The position numbers and the translations under genes were made by a program. The notes beneath the pieces are model-generated. The model was not told the DNA's origin, ran no database searches, and worked only from the letters and a program-made list of their open reading frames with translations. From positions 1-64,000 of the forward strand of contig NZ_FNAS01000014.1 of the NCBI RefSeq assembly GCF_900101995.1: 64,000 nt of DNA, given 5' to 3'. The number at the start of each line of letters is the position of its first letter. The first letter of the stretch is position 1. Origin of the DNA: Riemerella columbipharyngis. Lineage in GTDB: Bacteria; Bacteroidota; Bacteroidia; Flavobacteriales; Weeksellaceae. This document shows, in pieces, positions 27,992 through 37,120 of the stretch.

Positions 27992-30271
27992 CTATTTTAT
28001 ACTCGCTGTTTTTACATCTGAAGTCTGAATATCTGTACCAAGTCTTTGTAGATAAGCAATCAATGCTATAATTTCTCTCTTTTGAAGAGGCACAAATTCA
28101 TTTCCTTCTTGACCTTTTTTCTTAGTAAATGCATCTTTTACATCCGCAGCATCAGCAAAAATACTTTTAGCAATTTTATTTTGTTGATCATCCATCCACT
28201 TGTAAGTGCTGTCTATCTGCTGCTGAGTATAAGGAACTCCAAACACATTTTTCATCATAGCCAATTTCTCTTTAGTTTTTGTAGTATCCAATGTATTCGC
28301 AATCAACCAAGGGAAACGCGGCATAATAGAACCTGCTGATGTAGTTCTTGGGTTTAGCATATGTCTAAAGTGCCAAGAATCAGGGTTTCTTCCTCCTTCT
28401 CTCTGTAAATCCGGTCCTGTTCTTTTAGAACCCCAGAGGAACGGTCTATCGTAAACAAACTCACCCCCTTTAGAGTACTGTCCGTTTTTGCTTGAGAATC
28501 TAATCACTTCATCACGGAATGGTCTAATCATTTGGGAATGACAAGAATTACATCCTTCTCTTATATAAAGATCTCTACCTTCCAACTCAAGCGGTGTATA
28601 AGGCTTAACAGAAGATATAGTTGGAACATTTTCTTTAACTGTAAGCGTAGGTATAATTTCTATACAACCACCTACTGCCAAAGCCAATACTGACAATACA
28701 GTCATATATACCGGCATTCTCTCTATCCAAAGGTGAACAGTCTCTCCTTCTTTTCTCTGTGCTGCAACTTTTGGCAAAGCCGGAGCCTCCGCAGGAACCT
28801 CTTTTTGGAACGAACCTGAACGAATTGTTGCAATAACATTTACAACCATCAATAACGCTCCTGAAAGATATAGCACCCCACCGAAGAATCTAGTCTGATA
28901 ATAAGGAATAATAACAGATACAGTATCCAGCCAATTTTTCCAAACTAAGGTTCCATCAGGATTCATTTGTTTCCACATCAAACCTTGAGTAAATCCGGAG
29001 ATATACATTGGTACTGCATAGAAAATAATACCAAGCGTACCTAACCAGAAATGCCAGTTAGCTAATTTAGGAGACCATAACTTCGTTCTCCATAAAATAG
29101 GGACCAAATAGTAAATAATACCAAAAGCCATAAATCCGTTCCAACCCAATGTACCAATATGTACGTGACCTATCACCCAGTCTGTATAGTGTCCAATCTT
29201 ATTAAGGGTTTTAGTTGCCAAAAGCGGACCTTCAAAAGTAGCCATTCCATAACCTGTAATTGCAACTACAAAAAACTTAAGAATAGGATTCTCTCTCACT
29301 TTGTCCCAAGCACCTCTTAATGTCAATAGACCATTAAGCATACCTCCCCAAGATGGAGCGATAAGTGCTACAGAAAATCCTGTTCCTAAAGCTTGAGCCC
29401 ACCCCGGTAAAGAAGTATATTGTAAGTGGTGAGGCCCTGCCCAAATATAAACAAATATTAAAGACCAGAAGTGAATAATTGAAAGTTTATATGAGAAAAC
29501 AGGTCTATCCGCTGCTTTAGGAAGAAAATAGTACATAAGACCTAACACTGGTGTTGTCAAAAAGAATGCCACAGCATTGTGTCCGTACCACCATTGTACA
29601 AGAGCATCTTTTACCCCTGAATAAGCAGAATAAGATTTCCAACCTGTAAAGCTGAGAGGAACTTCTAAGTTATTAAATACATGAAGCATAGTAATAGCCA
29701 CCCAAGTAGCTATATAAAACCATATTGCAACATATAGGTGTCTTACTCTACGCTTGGCTATTGTGCCAAACATATTTATACCAAACACAATCCATACGAC
29801 AGCAACCAAGATATCTATAGGCCACTCATGCTCTGCATATTCTTTTGAAGTATTGATCCCCATAAGGAATGTAACAACGGTTGCTAAAATCACCAATTGC
29901 CAACCCCAAAAGTTAATCCAAGATAGCGTATCGCTATACATTCTTGTTTTGAGCAATCTCTGAAGAGAATAATAAACCCCCATAAACATTGCATTACCAA
30001 CGAAAGCAAAAATTGCCGCCGAAGTATGCAACATTCTAATCCTACCAAATCCAAAAGCTCCTTGTGTATCGATTAGTCCCTGAAGATTACCACTTCTCAA
30101 ACTCATGATCGTGGTATCATCTGTACCAAACAAAAACTCTGGCAGCTCTGGATAGAAAAGCATCAACGCCGCTGTAAGCCCCAAAATGAAGGCTATTACT
30201 CCAAATACAATAGTTGCATAGAGAAAAGCACGCACAATGCTGTTGTCATAACTAAACTTTTGTGTTTCCAT
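27992..30271 (-). CDS. ccoNO: Fused cbb3 oxidase subunits CcoN and CcoO
   Basis: A 759-residue fusion. Roughly residues 1-480 are the heme-copper subunit I (CcoN), with many transmembrane segments and the ligand-bearing motifs WWYGHNAVAF, AGPHHLQYTSLPGW and HVHIGTLGWNGF. After a linker comes the CcoO part with one membrane helix and the heme c site GCNSCHSQMIRPF, continuing to the C-terminus with the axial methionine in IMPRFPW. Fusion of N and O is the Bacteroidota form. It reduces oxygen at low concentration and pumps protons. It follows ccoS by 8 bases. Confidence 0.95.
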   Translation of the reverse strand: METQKFSYDNSIVRAFLYATIVFGVIAFILGLTAALMLFYPELPEFLFGTDDTTIMSLRSGNLQGLIDTQGAFGFGRIRMLHTSAAIFAFVGNAMFMGVYYSLQRLLKTRMYSDTLSWINFWGWQLVILATVVTFLMGINTSKEYAEHEWPIDILVAVVWIVFGINMFGTIAKRRVRHLYVAIWFYIATWVAITMLHVFNNLEVPLSFTGWKSYSAYSGVKDALVQWWYGHNAVAFFLTTPVLGLMYYFLPKAADRPVFSYKLSIIHFWSLIFVYIWAGPHHLQYTSLPGWAQALGTGFSVALIAPSWGGMLNGLLTLRGAWDKVRENPILKFFVVAITGYGMATFEGPLLATKTLNKIGHYTDWVIGHVHIGTLGWNGFMAFGIIYYLVPILWRTKLWSPKLANWHFWLGTLGIIFYAVPMYISGFTQGLMWKQMNPDGTLVWKNWLDTVSVIIPYYQTRFFGGVLYLSGALLMVVNVIATIRSGSFQKEVPAEAPALPKVAAQRKEGETVHLWIERMPVYMTVLSVLALAVGGCIEIIPTLTVKENVPTISSVKPYTPLELEGRDLYIREGCNSCHSQMIRPFRDEVIRFSSKNGQYSKGGEFVYDRPFLWGSKRTGPDLQREGGRNPDSWHFRHMLNPRTTSAGSIMPRFPWLIANTLDTTKTKEKLAMMKNVFGVPYTQQQIDSTYKWMDDQQNKIAKSIFADAADVKDAFTKKKGQEGNEFVPLQKREIIALIAYLQRLGTDIQTSDVKTASIK

Positions 30272-30279
30272 ATACTAAT

Positions 30280-30468
30280 TCACTTTTTGTTTTTCCTTTT
30301 TTGTTCTTCGTTAACTTCCGATGAATTTATTTCATCATCTAATAATATCCTAACGGCTGGAGACTCTCCATCCTCAAACTGTCCTTTTTTAGCTGCTACA
30401 ACAAAGGTTATCAAGAAAACCAAAGCTAAAGAGACACTACATATTATCATTAAATATAATATATCCAT
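30280..30468 (-). CDS. ccoS: cbb3 maturation protein CcoS
   Basis: A 62-residue protein with one N-terminal membrane helix (MDILYLMIICSVSLALVFLI) and a short acidic and lysine-rich tail containing FEDGESPAVRILLDDE, typical of CcoS, which is needed for cofactor insertion into CcoN. It is the first gene of the operon. The start at 30468 is preferred over a GTG at 30477, since the -7 element ends there and the RNA should begin downstream. In many relatives ccoI, a copper ATPase, precedes ccoS; here it does not. Confidence 0.82.
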   Translation of the reverse strand: MDILYLMIICSVSLALVFLITFVVAAKKGQFEDGESPAVRILLDDEINSSEVNEEQKRKNKK

Positions 30469-30475
30469 CAGGACC

Positions 30476-30484
30476 ACAAAGGTA
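30476..30484 (-). promoter_or_regulatory. -7 element of the cco operon promoter
   Basis: Minus-strand TAccTTTGT, 7 bases before the ccoS ATG, so the leader is very short. Confidence 0.6.
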
Positions 30485-30517
30485 AAATTAAAATTTATGA
30501 AATATCACTGTTTTTTT

Positions 30518-30531
30518 ATGATATCTATCAG
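30518..30531. promoter_or_regulatory. Possible FNR-like site upstream of the cco operon
   Basis: ATGAT-ATCT-ATCAG matches the inner core TGAT-N4-ATCA of FNR/CRP-family sites, with the two outer bases off consensus. Its centre lies about 55 bases before the predicted transcription start. The TGATAT half also pairs with ATATCA at 30502-30507. The rest of the gap (30485-30695) shows no gene. Confidence 0.3.
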
Positions 30532-30695
30532 AAATAGCCTAAAATTAGTAATTTATAACTTTTCTAAATAATTTCAGATAGTTAATATCTCTTAAAATCA
30601 GAATGTTTGTTCGTTTAAAACATTTTATTTTAAAATAACTAAAAACACAAATCTATCCTATTTAATAGACAAAAAAGACAAATCCGTCCTATAAA

Positions 30696-31496
30696 CTACC
30701 TCCCTTTATATTGTCTGTAATATTGCATAGCCCTTTCCATATGGGCATTTAGATCTGCTCTACGATGCTCGGGATTGGGGTGAGTCGCCAAAAACTCCGG
30801 CATTTTTCTTGCCCCTGAAGAATCCCCCATCCTTTGCCAGAAGTCTACCGCTTTACGAGGGTCGTAGCCAGCCATCGCCATCAAATAAAGCCCCATCTCA
30901 TCAGCTTCAGACTCTTGTTTTCTACTATATGCCAAAAGAGTAGCCTGAGCTCCTAATGGATATGCAATAGAAAAAACCTTCCTCATTTTTTCATCTTTCA
31001 TAGCCAGACCTGCTCCTATACCTATCCCTTGTGCTATCATAGCAGATGTGATTCTCTCGTTCCCATGCCCAGCCAAAGCATGAGAAATCTCGTGTCCCAT
31101 TACTACTGCCACTCCGGTTTCATCTTTACAAACAGGCATTATCCCTGAATAAAAAGCCACTTTGCCACCCGGCATACACCACGCATTAAGTTGCTTATCA
31201 TCAATAAGATGAAACTCCCAATTGTAACTTGAAAGATCTTGCTCTCTGCCTATGGAACGATAATATCTCTCTGCGGCTTTCTTTATTCTTTCTCCCACAT
31301 TTTCTACTTTTTTGGCATCTGCCGTTCCTGTAATGACTTTAGTGGTACTAAGGACTTGATTATACTGTTCTAATGCCATTGCATTTAATTGAGAATTAGG
31401 CATTATCTGAAGAGACTTCCTGCCTGTAATAGGGTTGGTAACACACGAAAACACCAATAACAACACTAAAACGCCAAATATTTTATAGACTTTCAT
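30696..31496 (-). CDS. M48-family zinc metalloprotease, lipoprotein
   Basis: A 266-residue protein with a lipoprotein signal (lipobox LLVFSC near residue 17, so it should be tethered to a membrane). The M48 zinc motif is HEISH in VVMGHEISHALAGHGNER, with the third ligand Glu in KQESEADEMGLYLMAMAGYDP. Relatives (LoiP/BepA-like) degrade or fold outer-membrane proteins in the periplasm. The start at 31496 is preferred over a TTG that lies in the -7 element TAacTTTGG (31520-31528, minus strand). The gene stands alone between the cco operon and the exonuclease gene. Confidence 0.92.
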   Translation of the reverse strand: MKVYKIFGVLVLLLVFSCVTNPITGRKSLQIMPNSQLNAMALEQYNQVLSTTKVITGTADAKKVENVGERIKKAAERYYRSIGREQDLSSYNWEFHLIDDKQLNAWCMPGGKVAFYSGIMPVCKDETGVAVVMGHEISHALAGHGNERITSAMIAQGIGIGAGLAMKDEKMRKVFSIAYPLGAQATLLAYSRKQESEADEMGLYLMAMAGYDPRKAVDFWQRMGDSSGARKMPEFLATHPNPEHRRADLNAHMERAMQYYRQYKGR

Positions 31497-31583
31497 AATA
31501 CTTATCTTAAAAATTAAAACCAAAGTTACTCATTTATATACTAAAAAAAACAAACCCTTCCCTCTCTAAAACTAATACACCTG

Positions 31584-32801
31584 TCAATCAACCATCTCCT
31601 TTTCCTGCCATTCTCCTTTTAGCAAGGAGAGTTTTAGCTCATTAGAAAGTGCCAATGGGTTTCTGGTAATTTTTATTTTTCTACTTTCTATTTTTTTGCG
31701 GCTGTCTATCTGATTATAAAACTCATAAAATCCAAAGCCGGAAATTGTATTCTTCTCAATAAAAATAAATCCTTTCTCACCGAGAGTTCTTCCTCCACCG
31801 AGCAAAAGCATACTCTCATCATCTTTATTTATCACCCGATTAAGTTCAGATGGAGATGGATAATTCTCCGCAATATACCTTAATGCTTTTTCTCCTTGAG
31901 ACAAACTTCTAAACCGAAGATAAACTCCATTGCTAATTTCGGATACGGGAAATATCTGCCATTTATCGTCTTTCCAAAATAACCCTAACGGTAATTTTTC
32001 TACCAAAGAAAAACCTTTGCTCAATAATATCAATTTAGCAATTAGTTCTGTAGAAGTTTGCTCCGAATAGATTTGGACACATTCTTCACGGATTTTTTTC
32101 CATCTTTTTGCCGTAGAGTTAAAAATTTTCGTGGCAAAACCGTAAACATTATCTACATAACTCTTATAGATAATCTCTCCTTTATCGTCTTGAAAATATA
32201 TAATCCCTTTATCCAAAGTAAGATTCTCTATGAGTTTTTTTATTTTATTATTATAATTAGACTTTTGCAAATCCTCTCCCGTAGAAGCCTTGATGATTTG
32301 ATTATCGGAATCCTTATTCATCAATAGTCTAAACAACTCCAATGTCGCCCGAGCATCTCCCGCCGCTCTATGCCTTTCGGTAAGAGGGATATTGAGAGAT
32401 TTAGCAAGTTTTCCCAAGGAGTACGCCGGCTCGTTTGGAAGAAGTTTTTTTGATAACTCTATGGTATCTAATGTATCTTTCTGATAATCATAACCTAATC
32501 TTTGGAAAGACTGCTTCAGCATACGGTAATCAAACGCCACATTATGCCCTACCAATGTCGTCCCCTCGGTAATTTCCAAAATACGCCTTGCCACTTCGTG
32601 AAACTTAGGTGCCGTTTTTACCATTTTCGGAGTAATGCCAGTCAGTTTCTGGACATATTTAGAAATCTCCGCTTGAGGATTGATAATAGAGCTAAACTGA
32701 TCGACAATCTTATGTCCATCGTATTTGAAAACAGCGATTTCTATAATATGCTCCTCTCCATATGCTCCTCCGCTGCTCTCTATATCCAATACAGCAAACA
32801 T
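31584..32801 (-). CDS. DnaQ-like 3'-5' exonuclease with a degraded GIY-YIG-like region
   Basis: A 405-residue protein. The N-terminal 170 residues form a DEDDh exonuclease: FAVLDIESSGG with the first Asp and Glu, GHNVAFDYRML with the next Asp, and HRAAGDARATLEL with the His and last Asp. Next (about residues 200-270) is a segment GIIYFQDDKGEIIYKS...TSTELIAKLILL that lines up with a UvrC/Cho-type GIY-YIG domain, but the second signature (YVG) has changed to YKS and the conserved Arg is not obvious. A C-terminal domain of unknown role follows. It starts two bases after the HerA-like gene stops, so the two are one operon. A repair or nucleic acid processing role is inferred. Confidence 0.82.
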   Translation of the reverse strand: MFAVLDIESSGGAYGEEHIIEIAVFKYDGHKIVDQFSSIINPQAEISKYVQKLTGITPKMVKTAPKFHEVARRILEITEGTTLVGHNVAFDYRMLKQSFQRLGYDYQKDTLDTIELSKKLLPNEPAYSLGKLAKSLNIPLTERHRAAGDARATLELFRLLMNKDSDNQIIKASTGEDLQKSNYNNKIKKLIENLTLDKGIIYFQDDKGEIIYKSYVDNVYGFATKIFNSTAKRWKKIREECVQIYSEQTSTELIAKLILLSKGFSLVEKLPLGLFWKDDKWQIFPVSEISNGVYLRFRSLSQGEKALRYIAENYPSPSELNRVINKDDESMLLLGGGRTLGEKGFIFIEKNTISGFGFYEFYNQIDSRKKIESRKIKITRNPLALSNELKLSLLKGEWQEKEMVD

Positions 32802-32803
32802 TA

Positions 32804-34351
32804 CTAATACCTTCTTCGAGATGTAGATTTAAGCCCCAGCATACCCAATATCGCTTTAACCCCTTCTCTCATTAGGGTATTACCAAAAGTTCTTGTCATT
32901 GGGCTTTTTAGAATTTGCTCAAACACTCCCGCTTTCTCAGGCTCTTTCTTTGAAGTAGATTTAGGAACGGCCGCCTTAGGTGCTTCTTCTTTTTCAGCAC
33001 TCATTCTCTTGGTTAAAATCTCGTAGGCACTCTCCTTATCTACCGAAGTTTGATATTTTTGTACTAATTCCGAATGAGAAGTAAGCGTATCTATTTCTTG
33101 TGGCGTAAGCGTACCCATTCGGCTCTCCGGTGAAATCAAAAAAGTATGCACCAGCGGCGTAGGTATTCCTTTTTCGCTCAGTGCCGTTACAAAAGCTTCT
33201 CCTATTCCTAAATTCTGGATAAGCTCTCCTGCATTATAATATTCCGTAACGGGATAATTTTCTATGGCCTTATCTATCTCTTTTCTGTCTTTAGCGGTAA
33301 AGCCTCGCAATGCGTGTTGTATTTTAAGCCCCAGCTGGCTGAGAACATTTTCCGGAATATCGCCCGGCACTTGTGTAATGAAATAAATACCCACCCCTTT
33401 AGAGCGGATAAGCTTCACCATCGTCTCAATTTGAGACAATAATATTTTGGAGGCTTCATTAAATATCAAGTGAGCCTCGTCTATAAATAAAACTAACTTC
33501 GGCCTACCACTGTCTCCTTCTTCCGGAAAAGTAAGATAAATCTCGGCAAACAGAGAAAGCATAAAAGTAGAGAAAAGATTAGGCTTATTCTGAATATCAT
33601 CTACACGCATCACATTTACCACCCCCATTCCATTTCTTGATTTCAATAAATCTTCCACATGAAAACTCGGCTCCCCAAAAAATGTTTTTGCACCCTCCTG
33701 TTCCAATGCTACTATGGAACGAAGTATAGCCCCCAAAGACGCTGGCGATATAGAGCCGTAATTTTCTACAAGCTCTGCTTTACCATCATCATCTGAAGTA
33801 ACATACTGCAAAACTTTTTTCAAATCTTCTAAATCTATCAGCGGTAATCCTTTATCATCGCAATATTTAAAGACGATAGACATAATACTACTCTGCGTCT
33901 CATTAAGCCCCAATATCTTACTTAACAACACAGGGCCAAATTCCGTAACCGTAGCTCTCATCCGCACTCCTTTCGCTCCAGAAATCGTCATCAATTCTAC
34001 CGGAAAAGCTTGTGGCGTATAGGAAAGTCCCGTCTTGGCATAGCGTTCTTCTATAATCTTGTTTTCGGTACCTGCTTCTGCAATCCCTGAGAAATCTCCC
34101 TTAATATCCAATACCAAAGATGACACCCCCGCACGAGAAAGCTGCTCTGCAAACACTTGAATAGTTTTCGTTTTTCCCGTACCCGTAGCTCCCGCTATCA
34201 GGCCGTGCCTGTTAATGGTTTTCAGAGGTAGTCTCACATCTACTTCTCTTACTACTTCTCCGTCCAGCATTCCTTTGCCCAAAAGGATACTTTCACCACT
34301 TGTTTCGTATTTAGTACTTAATTCCTGTATGAATTTTGTTTTATCTGCCAT
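32804..34351 (-). CDS. HerA-like ATPase (YjgR/DUF853 family)
   Basis: A 515-residue P-loop ATPase of the HerA/FtsK superfamily. The Walker A is GATGTGKTKTIQ near residue 55, and Walker B in LVLFIDEAHLIF (near 295), with a later RSKGVGIYFITQ arginine/sensor region. The family is called YjgR or DUF853 (bipolar DNA helicase HerA-like); its true function is not settled. The last 70 residues are Lys/Pro/Glu-rich with a basic end (TSRRRY). The exonuclease gene follows directly, which supports a joint role in DNA metabolism. Confidence 0.9.
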   Translation of the reverse strand: MADKTKFIQELSTKYETSGESILLGKGMLDGEVVREVDVRLPLKTINRHGLIAGATGTGKTKTIQVFAEQLSRAGVSSLVLDIKGDFSGIAEAGTENKIIEERYAKTGLSYTPQAFPVELMTISGAKGVRMRATVTEFGPVLLSKILGLNETQSSIMSIVFKYCDDKGLPLIDLEDLKKVLQYVTSDDDGKAELVENYGSISPASLGAILRSIVALEQEGAKTFFGEPSFHVEDLLKSRNGMGVVNVMRVDDIQNKPNLFSTFMLSLFAEIYLTFPEEGDSGRPKLVLFIDEAHLIFNEASKILLSQIETMVKLIRSKGVGIYFITQVPGDIPENVLSQLGLKIQHALRGFTAKDRKEIDKAIENYPVTEYYNAGELIQNLGIGEAFVTALSEKGIPTPLVHTFLISPESRMGTLTPQEIDTLTSHSELVQKYQTSVDKESAYEILTKRMSAEKEEAPKAAVPKSTSKKEPEKAGVFEQILKSPMTRTFGNTLMREGVKAILGMLGLKSTSRRRY

Positions 34352-34519
34352 ATTACAATTTTTATATTAAAGTAAATGCCTTCTTAGACGAAGTAAAATT
34401 ATGAAATAAAGTTTGATTACGAAACATTATCTCCCAACTTTGGATGCTCTCCCACCTAAATAGTATGCAAATTCATCCTTTCTCGCTATTTATCAATTTT
34501 TCATATGAAAATATTTTTA

Positions 34520-34528
34520 TAATTTTGC
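34520..34528 (+). promoter_or_regulatory. -7 element of the carbonic anhydrase promoter
   Basis: TAatTTTGC, 12 bases before the ATG at 34541. The region 34352-34519 holds nothing else I can identify. Confidence 0.55.
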
Positions 34529-34540
34529 TCTTGATATCAT

Positions 34541-35209
34541 ATGGCAAATTCTTACGAAATAATATTTGAAAACAATAAAAAATGGGTGGAAGAAAAACTC
34601 ACCGAGAATACTGATTTCTTCAAAACCCTATCCCAGACGCAATCGCCGGAATATTTATACATCGGCTGCTCTGATAGTAGAGCTACCGCAGAGGAGCTAA
34701 TGGGGCTAAAACCCGGAGAAGTCTTTGTTCATAGAAACATTGCTAATATTGTCAATACATTAGATATGAGTGCTACCGCCGTTATCCAATACGCAGTGGA
34801 GTATCTCAAAGTAAAACACATCATCGTTTGCGGACATTATAACTGCGGAGGGGTAAAAGCCGCTATGACGGCACAAGATTTCGGTTTGCTAAACCCTTGG
34901 CTTCGGAATATCCGCGATGTTTATAGACTCCACCAAACAGAATTGGACAACATAAAAGACGAACATACCCGCTACGACCGTTTGGTAGAGCTCAATGTAC
35001 AAGAACAGTGCATCAATGTGATTAAGATGGCGTGCGTACAAGAGCGGTACATTACAGAAGGATTTCCCATTGTACACGGCTGGGTCTTCAATCTAAGAAA
35101 TGGAAAACTGATAGACCTCAACATAGACTACGAAAATGTATTAAAAGATATTCAAAAAATCTACGATCTTACCAATTCCGAATGGATAATGAACCGCAAA
35201 AAATCTTAA
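34541..35209 (+). CDS. can: Beta-type carbonic anhydrase
   Basis: A 222-residue zinc enzyme that interconverts CO2 and bicarbonate in the cytoplasm. Zinc ligands are seen in GCSDSRATAEEL (Cys, Asp) and in VCGHYNCGGVKAA (His, Cys). The Asp-Arg dyad of the active site lies in the first motif. Length and order match the family, and the bicarbonate it makes could feed the biotin carboxylases. Single gene with its own promoter. Confidence 0.96.
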   Translation: MANSYEIIFENNKKWVEEKLTENTDFFKTLSQTQSPEYLYIGCSDSRATAEELMGLKPGEVFVHRNIANIVNTLDMSATAVIQYAVEYLKVKHIIVCGHYNCGGVKAAMTAQDFGLLNPWLRNIRDVYRLHQTELDNIKDEHTRYDRLVELNVQEQCINVIKMACVQERYITEGFPIVHGWVFNLRNGKLIDLNIDYENVLKDIQKIYDLTNSEWIMNRKKS

Positions 35210-35370
35210 CACCCCCTTATTCAAAAAAACTTAAGAGGATTTATAACTTTGTAAATCATTTCTATTTCTGTTAGGCTAAATACTTATATAGCAAAAAATT
35301 TCTAAGTAAAAAATAGTATTTCACTCAGAAACCTTCTCATTTCATCACTGTAAGAAATTATTTTTCAAAA

Positions 35371-35667
35371 TTATTTCTTACTAATATTAAGACAATTTTT
35401 GATTTTTATTTTTTTCCATTCTGAAAAAGAACGATATATAAAAAATACTCCGCCTAAAATAAAAAAAACTAAAATGCCCTTTGCTCCAAATAAATCATAG
35501 ATTTTCCAAAATATACGAGGCATAGATATACCTCCACCGTTTTCTTCAAGCGAAAGAATTTTTAAATATTTAAAAATCCCGTATATCCAAAAAGCAACTC
35601 CGATAATTCCAGAAACAATCATGTTCGCAATGGGGTATTTTCCTAAAAAGCCACCTTTAAAATCCAT
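35371..35667 (-). CDS. Small membrane protein of unknown function
   Basis: A 98-residue protein with two hydrophobic segments (about residues 14-34, MIVSGIIGVAFWIYGIF, and 61-81, GAKGILVFFILGGVFFIY) and a Lys-rich end. I do not recognise the family. It stands alone between the carbonic anhydrase and the decayed AraC regulator. The signal for translation is fair and the frame is open and long relative to its AT-rich surroundings, but no homologue can be named from the sequence. Confidence 0.5.
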   Translation of the reverse strand: MDFKGGFLGKYPIANMIVSGIIGVAFWIYGIFKYLKILSLEENGGGISMPRIFWKIYDLFGAKGILVFFILGGVFFIYRSFSEWKKIKIKNCLNISKK

Positions 35668-35935
35668 ATATAATTAACTTTTTTGAGATAACAAAATTAA
35701 AAAAAAATTGATACTGGAAAATTCAAATACATTCATCTTTAGAAATATTAAGTCAGAAAAAAGCATTTTCAATCTCTTTCATATTTTTTATTTTAGAAAG
35801 CACTACGTATTTTTTAAAGATGTTGTTATAGCAGAGAGAGTTTTTCATTCATTTCTTGTTGTTATAACGATTTAAAACTATCTCATAAGACACAGAAATA
35901 TCATTTTTATAAATATAGAAAGAAACAACGATAAG

Positions 35936-36816
35936 CTATCCTTCCTTATATCTCTTCGGTGACACTCATGCCATTCATTTAAAGACACGGCTAAAATATT
36001 ACGGATATCTGTAGCTTAATTGATATGTCATTTCACTGATGGTTTTGCGTAGATCACGAAGCAGTGCTTTGGCATATTCCATCGTTTGGAAGAAAATGTA
36101 CTCTTTAGACAGATATTCCTGTTTTTTTTGATTAATCCCCAAAATAGTTGGCAGAGAAGTGTAGTTTTTCTGCAAAATAAGCCACACAGAACAATCCCAA
36201 TTTTTGAGGTAATTCCGACTGAAAATAGTCATTCAAAAAATATTCGAAATACATAAAGATATCACGATCAAAGACTTTGCGAGTACTGAACTGGCAGTCG
36301 TAGAACCTCAAACAATAATTCAGCAAAAGCTCCAATAGAGACACAATGATCAAATCGCGGTGCAGGTCGCTGGGAGATTCTACTTCAGTTCGAATTTTGG
36401 TCATATAATTTATAACGACTTCATACCCTGTATCACCTAGGTGCGATACTTCATTTACCTTATAAGAGAAAAATCTGTACTGCCATATTTTGTCCGTCAA
36501 GGGAGTTCTACACAGCAACAAACCATAGCCTTTTGCCTGAAAACGCATACTGTAGTCATCATTGCCAAAAATCTATCCAGTAGCAATAAATACCAAAGTA
36601 TTTTTCTGAAAATCATATACCTGACAACCATATCCGAGAACACCAGTACATTGCAATTATTTTAAGAAAATGATATATAATCTATTCTTTTCGGGTGTAC
36701 CACATCGTTTTTTTTATGCTTGAACCTTCAGCTATGTTGATGAAAGGGTGCATAGTATCAACTCCCAAAAGGAGATTGTAATCCTCTACACTTTGAACAC
36801 TTAAAATTTTACTCAT
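35936..36816 (-). pseudogene. Decayed AraC-family transcription regulator
   Basis: From an ATG at 36816 the coding sequence reads MSKILSVQSVEDYNLLLGVD, then hits a stop after 44 codons. Further pieces in two frames reconstruct an AraC-family protein: a segment around QVYDFQKNTLVFIATG, a long open stretch (36548 down to 36132) ending in FSANYFGD, then an HTH-like piece with KTISEMTYQLSYRYP. After that stop, the same frame continues YFSRVFK and VSPKRYKE, with stops at expected Gln, Arg/Lys and Gly positions. The gene is therefore broken by about six stops or shifts. A good -7 element (TAtcTTTGT, 36833-36841 minus strand) still stands in front. Whatever it regulated is unknown. Confidence 0.85.
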
Positions 36817-36902
36817 TGAGCTTGTTTTTGGTACAAAGATAATTTAAAAAACAAACTGTAAAAAGTATAAAAAAACTATAATTTTTAAATAAGATATATG
36901 AG

Positions 36903-36957
36903 ATTTATAGTCTATAAATAGGAGTAATTTATTTTACCTTATTTATAGCCTATTTAA
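36903..36957. repeat. Imperfect inverted repeat upstream of glycosyltransferase genes
   Basis: CTATAAATAGG (36912-36922) faces CCTTATTTATAG (36937-36948), and the match extends outwards on both sides with single-base gaps. The 304-base gap 36817-37120 has no gene. It holds this repeat and a promoter. Confidence 0.5.
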
Positions 36958-37053
36958 ATTTTATTGAGTGAAAATTTTATGGCAGATTATTTGAGTTTAT
37001 CATTTATAGGAATAAGTTTGTAAGTTTTTATTAATATATTTAAAATAATTTTG

Positions 37054-37062
37054 TAGTTTTGT
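37054..37062 (+). promoter_or_regulatory. -7 element before the glycosyltransferase pair
   Basis: TAgtTTTGT lies 58 bases before the predicted start at 37121. Confidence 0.45.
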
Positions 37063-37120
37063 GCAAGTTTTTTGTATATAAAAAAAATAACAATCAATCT
37101 AATAAATACACTTTAAATAA

